The position numbers and the translations under genes are program-made. Source: an uncultured Acetatifactor sp. (GTDB lineage: Bacteria > Bacillota > Clostridia > Lachnospirales > Lachnospiraceae). Taken from it: a stretch of 54,344 nt of DNA. Under the pieces are notes generated by a model. It ran no database searches and was not told where the DNA came from. It saw only the letters and a program-made list of their open reading frames with translations. The DNA is taken from contig CAJUGL010000020.1 of NCBI GenBank assembly GCA_910586515.1, positions 1 through 54,344 on the forward strand, written 5' to 3'. Below are positions 50,924 to 54,344 of the stretch, in pieces; the stretch's first letter is position 1; the number at the start of each line of letters is the position of its first letter.

Positions 50924-52903
50924 ATGACAGAAAAACAGCAAAAAGGAACAAACTTCAGCTCATTCCTGAAAGAAAAACGAATGAAACAGGAAATTACCCT
51001 GGAACAGCTGTCAGAAGGGCTGTGTTCCGCCAGTGAACTGGCCCGGATTGAAGCGGGAATAAGGGCTGCCGGAAGAGTGCTGCGGAATAGTCTCCTGTAC
51101 CGTCTGGGCATATCGCCGGACGCCTATGAAAACTTTCTGTTTCAGGAGGATTACACGCACTGGCAGAAGAGACAGCAGCTGCTGTATGCATTGTCGCGGA
51201 ATGATCTGGAGACGGCAGCAGAACTTCTGCATAAATACCGGGAACAGTACGTATCGAAAGCGGAAAAAGGGATCATCCGAAGATTGGAGCAGCAGTTTTG
51301 TCTGAGTATGGAGGCACAGATTCTGAGAAACTCATCGGTCTCGGAAGAACCGAACGTACAGGAAAAACTGAAAAATCTATTCGGGGAAGCGCTGAAACTG
51401 ACCGTAGTAATCCCTCTGTCGAACAGCACATGGGCCGGTTCGGAGATCGACTCCGACGGCTCGTCTGCAGCCCCTAATCTGCAGGGAAAGATATATTCCG
51501 TACAGGAACTGAACCTGTTGTTGGAAACAATCCGTTACGGACATCCTCAGGATTGGGAAACCTGCTTTCGGGAGATTCTGTGTTTGATCAGCGAAGCCAG
51601 ATTCGACACGGTCAGCCTGGCCAAGATCTATCCCAAGGCAGTATACTATCTCTGCCGGGAAGCCCTTGCCCGGGAAATCTGGGGACTGACGGAAAAAATG
51701 GAAGCCATAGATCTGTGCGAAAAGGCGGTACACTTTCTGCGGCAGGCCGGAAGGATGTATTATCTGTGGGAGCTATTAGGGGTACTGAAGAGGCTGATAA
51801 AGGACACCGCTGCCAGACAGCGGGCTGGAGGTGCGGAACAGAAGGCAGAGGAACTGGAAAAACGGATATCGGAATATAATGTGTGGACCGAAGCCCTGGA
51901 GGCCGTGTACGAAGAATTCGGCGTTCCCAAAGAAACAAGGGATTTCTGCTGGCTGTATGTAGAAAAAGAAGTGTACTGCATCAATAAAGTCATCCGGATT
52001 CGCAGGGAGATGCTGGGGATCTCCAGACAGCAGCTCTGCGGTGACGGTGTCCTCTGTTCAGAAAAAACACTGAAGCGCCTGGAGAAAGAAGGAAAGAAGA
52101 TTCAGAAGGGAATTGCGGAAGAGCTGATGAAGCGCCTGAATCTGTCGGCGGAATATTGTCAGACAGAATTGGTTACCGATGACCCTGAGGCGTTGGATTT
52201 GATGAACACACTGCGGGACAAGATACGAAACTGGGAAAGCGAAGAGGCAGACCTGCTGCTGGAACAGCTTCAGAAACGGATCTCCCTGGAAATCCCCTTC
52301 AACAGACAGCTGTGGATGCGGTGCCATATCATAAACGAAGCCCATAAAGGCAGCATGAGCAAAGAACAATGCGTGGAGCGGATCCGGGAAGTATTAGCCA
52401 TCACCCTGCCTTATGAGACTGCCGTAAAACCGGGAGAAAAATATCTCACAAACCAGGAGATCAACTGTATCCAGAATATGGTCTGTTGGGAAAAGGGGAT
52501 GGACGAGGAAAAGAAAAAGCAGCTGTCCCTGTTGGAATCCCAGTATGAGGCATGTAAGAGGGAAAAGAACATCTTCTGTTTTATCAACATGTATGAGATT
52601 ATTATGGGTGGAGTGGCAAGTGAACTGGGAAATATGGAGGAATATGATCGTTCAGATGAAATCAGCCGCACCATTATAACGGAATGCCTCTATCAGCGCC
52701 GTGCAGTAGGGATCCATGGAGAAATTTATAACAGGATGTGGAATAATGAGCAGCGGCAGAAAAGAGGCATTCCGGTTCAACGGCAGTGTAATCCTGAAGA
52801 AGAATTAAAGCGCTGTATTGTATTCAGTGTACTTATTATGGATGAACTCGACAAGGAATTCTACAGGAAAAAATTACGGATTCGTGAACAGGAACCGCAT
52901 TAG
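50924..52903 (+). CDS. Large HTH/TPR-type regulator with two helix-turn-helix regions
   Basis: A 659-residue, mostly helical protein. The N-terminal XRE-like domain (about residues 11-65) reads FSSFLKEKRMKQEITLEQLS, then EGLCSASELARIEAGIRAAG. Helical repeats follow that resemble TPR units (LLYALSRNDLETAAELLHKY, AIDLCEKAVHFLRQAGRMYY). A second helix-turn-helix lies at about 353-412 (VIRIRREMLGISRQQLC, CSEKTLKRLEKEGKKIQ), and more helical repeats fill the C-terminus. This layout recalls the peptide-sensing RRNPP regulators, but is longer and has two HTH regions. The gene is convergent, with a 4-base overlap, with a small exported peptide gene. A ligand is not known. Confidence 0.78.
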   Translation: MTEKQQKGTNFSSFLKEKRMKQEITLEQLSEGLCSASELARIEAGIRAAGRVLRNSLLYRLGISPDAYENFLFQEDYTHWQKRQQLLYALSRNDLETAAELLHKYREQYVSKAEKGIIRRLEQQFCLSMEAQILRNSSVSEEPNVQEKLKNLFGEALKLTVVIPLSNSTWAGSEIDSDGSSAAPNLQGKIYSVQELNLLLETIRYGHPQDWETCFREILCLISEARFDTVSLAKIYPKAVYYLCREALAREIWGLTEKMEAIDLCEKAVHFLRQAGRMYYLWELLGVLKRLIKDTAARQRAGGAEQKAEELEKRISEYNVWTEALEAVYEEFGVPKETRDFCWLYVEKEVYCINKVIRIRREMLGISRQQLCGDGVLCSEKTLKRLEKEGKKIQKGIAEELMKRLNLSAEYCQTELVTDDPEALDLMNTLRDKIRNWESEEADLLLEQLQKRISLEIPFNRQLWMRCHIINEAHKGSMSKEQCVERIREVLAITLPYETAVKPGEKYLTNQEINCIQNMVCWEKGMDEEKKKQLSLLESQYEACKREKNIFCFINMYEIIMGGVASELGNMEEYDRSDEISRTIITECLYQRRAVGIHGEIYNRMWNNEQRQKRGIPVQRQCNPEEELKRCIVFSVLIMDELDKEFYRKKLRIREQEPH

Positions 52904-53106
52904 CTCTTTATAAACTCCTCCCTGTTCCTGTCACTAAAAGGCTGAATTCCGGGTTCTGTTCCCTCTTCGACATCATTATCCGTGACCTCTGTCTCTGGTA
53001 TAGCCCCTGGAGCTGCAATCGACAGTTTTCCGGTCACCGCAGGCAGAACGGACAGGATGAGAACAAAAGTTACTAAGGCTTTTTTGAAATAAATTTTCTT
53101 TTGCAT
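52900..53106 (-). CDS. Small exported peptide, 68 aa
   Basis: From ATG 53106, nine bases behind AAAGGAG, to a stop that overlaps the stop of the regulator gene. The N-terminus is a signal peptide: MQKKIYFKKALVTFVLILSV with LPAVTGKLSIAA. The mature part is short and acidic (PGAIPETEVTDNDVEEGTEP, then GIQPFSDRNREEFIKS), with no cysteine. The frame can be extended upstream without a site, so the short form is chosen. A secreted peptide beside a TPR-type regulator could be a signal precursor. That is inference only. Confidence 0.68.
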   Translation of the reverse strand: MQKKIYFKKALVTFVLILSVLPAVTGKLSIAAPGAIPETEVTDNDVEEGTEPGIQPFSDRNREEFIKS

Positions 53107-53175
53107 GTGATTTCTCCTTTGCAGTGTAAAATATTTAATAAAACCGTTAGTTACAGTATAAATGCAAAACCGGAA

Positions 53176-53241
53176 CTTAGCAAGGGACAGAGTTGTCAAA
53201 AATTTAGGCTGGTTTTTTTGACAACTCTGTCCCTTGCTAAG
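53176..53241. repeat. Perfect 27-bp inverted repeat between divergent genes
   Basis: Arms 53176-53202 (starts CTTAGCAAGGGACAGAG, ends TTGTCAAAAA) and 53215-53241 are perfect reverse complements with a 12-base loop. Each outer end carries TTGCTA on the outward strand. On the minus strand TTGCTA is 17 bases from TATACT; on the plus strand it is 17 bases from TAGGAT (53257-53262). The repeat may supply the -35 elements of both divergent genes. It also resembles REP-type mobile hairpins. Confidence 0.85.
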
Positions 53242-53329
53242 GAAGACGGAGTATGATAGGATAGAGGCATCAGGAAACGGCTGAATTCTGAATATTTTGC
53301 AAAAGAAATAAAGAAAGGAAGGAATTAAC

Positions 53330-53662
53330 ATGAAAAAAAGAATTATTGCGGCGGCACTGGCAATGTGTTTTGCAATGGGGACAACATCTGTAATGCCTGT
53401 GGAGGCGGCAATGTCTCCGAGACTTGGAGAAATATGCCGTTGCGGAGGCAACATGTATGAAATAATCGAGTCCTCCGTTAGAAATTTAGATGAAAAATGT
53501 GGCCTACAGGAACATCAATCACTTAGCTGCCGTATTAAGTATGAAATTTATACTGAGACATGTAAGTTACAATGTAGCAAATGCACAAATTATGTGGAAT
53601 TATGGTCGACTGACACGAGAAGAAATGATGTACATACCTGCATAAGCGAGCAAAAATTATAA
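53330..53662 (+). CDS. Exported cysteine-rich small protein, 110 aa
   Basis: A signal peptide (MKKRIIAAALAMCFAMGTTS, cleavage likely after VMPVEA) is followed by a mature part of about 84 residues with eight cysteines (ICRCGGNMYEI, KCGLQE, LSCR, ETCKLQCSKCTNY, HTCIS). The CxC and CxxC pairs suggest a zinc ribbon or disulphides. I recognise no characterised family. AAAGGAAGGAA precedes ATG 53330. It is divergent from the 68-residue peptide gene and is followed by a lipoprotein gene. Confidence 0.78.
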   Translation: MKKRIIAAALAMCFAMGTTSVMPVEAAMSPRLGEICRCGGNMYEIIESSVRNLDEKCGLQEHQSLSCRIKYEIYTETCKLQCSKCTNYVELWSTDTRRNDVHTCISEQKL

Positions 53663-53694
53663 TGCCCTGGCGGCAGTAACAAGGAGCGTTGCTG

Positions 53695-54344
53695 ATGGAT
53701 ATTTTAAGAAGAGACGGTTATGCAGCTAAGCGAGTAAAGAAATTTCTCTGTCTGTTGGTTGGCTTAACCATGTCTATATCAATTAACGCCTGCGGGCTTC
53801 GGAATGTTCCGGAGCCTGTTCTTGATGAGGCGGAAAGTACACCTGGAGAAGAAAGCAAAACCATAGCTGTAGCAGATTTTTATCATATGCAGCTACCGAT
53901 AAATGTGGTTGATAAAGTGATTTTTCATTATGCAATAAATGACGAATACCTGTATTACACAGATATATCTTATAAGGGAGGAGAGATCGGCGCTCTGACT
54001 CAGGTAGTAAGAAAACGGATCTCAGATGGACATACGGAAGAGGAGTATATTGTAAGCGAAAGAAAAAGAACGGAACTCTTGGAACAGGTTCTTTTAGTTG
54101 ACGGCGAAGGATGCTGCTATCTGCTTTGGGTCTATGGACCTACTGAGGGTACTGCGGGCGATATACTTTGGGATCAGCATTTGAGGATAGAGGATAATCT
54201 GGCAATAGAAGAAGAGGTCATCTACTCTCTGGAGAAATACGGTGCAGACGGGAAACTGCTGTGGCACAGGGATTATACTCCCGAGGAATTTCAAATGGTA
54301 GGACGAACTCTGTACCAGGGGGTGGTAACGACAGACGGAAGGAT
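53695..54344 (+). CDS. Lipoprotein, partial at the window end
   Basis: A frame from ATG 53695, behind AAGGAG, that runs open to the last base (216 codons visible). The N-terminus is basic and then hydrophobic (FLCLLVGLTMSISINA) and leads to a lipobox Cys (INAC, residue 33). After an acidic spacer comes a beta-rich extracellular part (NDEYLYYTDISYKGGEIGAL, LLVDGEGCCYLLWVYG), which may be the first blades of a propeller. No family assigned. It lies 32 bases after the Cys-rich exported protein, so they are probably cotranscribed. Confidence 0.7.
   Translation, partial: MDILRRDGYAAKRVKKFLCLLVGLTMSISINACGLRNVPEPVLDEAESTPGEESKTIAVADFYHMQLPINVVDKVIFHYAINDEYLYYTDISYKGGEIGALTQVVRKRISDGHTEEEYIVSERKRTELLEQVLLVDGEGCCYLLWVYGPTEGTAGDILWDQHLRIEDNLAIEEEVIYSLEKYGADGKLLWHRDYTPEEFQMVGRTLYQGVVTTDGR

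Overview
The window looks like a chromosomal segment of a gut-type, spore-forming Lachnospiraceae (Clostridia). Grounds: sporulation genes (gerW/ytfJ, ylbJ), a short-form HisG with HisZ, strong AGGAGG-type ribosome binding sites, a FakA/DegV cluster, AAA-ATPase/PD-(D/E)XK genes, and mid-range base composition. No rRNA, tRNA or CRISPR array was recognised.

Layout. 1-2.5 kb: Nudix hydrolase, a conserved small protein, a DUF2953-type membrane protein, GerW, and a 48-aa membrane peptide. 2.7-10.3 kb: rpmB (minus strand), then Asp23, FakA-like DhaL protein, recG, DegV (FakB-like) and parE. 10.4-25.9 kb: an accessory block between parE and parC. It holds a GNAT acetyltransferase, two AAA-ATPase/PD-(D/E)XK genes that bracket the block's core and point outward, an XRE regulator, a MATE-type transporter, and a carbohydrate locus (putative glycoside hydrolase, DUF5107/TPR protein, two ABC permeases, lipoprotein binding protein). 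26.0-37.1 kb: housekeeping genes (parC, rsmD, coaD, coiled-coil protein, amidase, ylbJ, two pseudouridine synthases, HAD phosphatase, SDR, recU). 37.3-44.1 kb: hisZ-hisG-hisD-hisB-[HisA/F-like]-hisIE-pyrC. 44.2-49.4 kb: a HelD-like helicase with an unusual C-terminal sugar-enzyme-type beta domain, a glycerol-1-phosphate dehydrogenase homologue, and a small membrane protein. 49.6-50.5 kb: decayed insertion sequences. 50.6-54.3 kb: a small conserved protein, a double-HTH regulator, and a group of small exported proteins.

The strongest unexpected signal is a family of non-coding palindromic elements. Two intact copies (41002-41160, 42533-42688) have 16-bp terminal inverted repeats and perfect 8-bp target duplications. 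In each the duplication contains the stop codon of the upstream gene (hisB, hisIE). A modular array after the second AAA-ATPase gene (25698-25873) shows the same stop-codon placement. A truncated copy supplies the last ~20 codons of an RluA-type pseudouridine synthase. GTAA-type ends and 8-bp duplications fit mobilisation by an IS66-type transposase, and a decayed IS66-like element lies at 49.6-50.2 kb.

Other points of interest: a HisA/F-like barrel lacking the first catalytic Asp fused to HisI-HisE; a helicase joined to the N-terminal beta domain of a GH31-type enzyme without its catalytic barrel; and the regulator/exported-peptide cluster at the right end, organised around a perfect 27-bp inverted repeat between divergent genes, which is a candidate uncharacterised signalling or export system. 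All functional calls come from reading motifs by eye; no database search was run.
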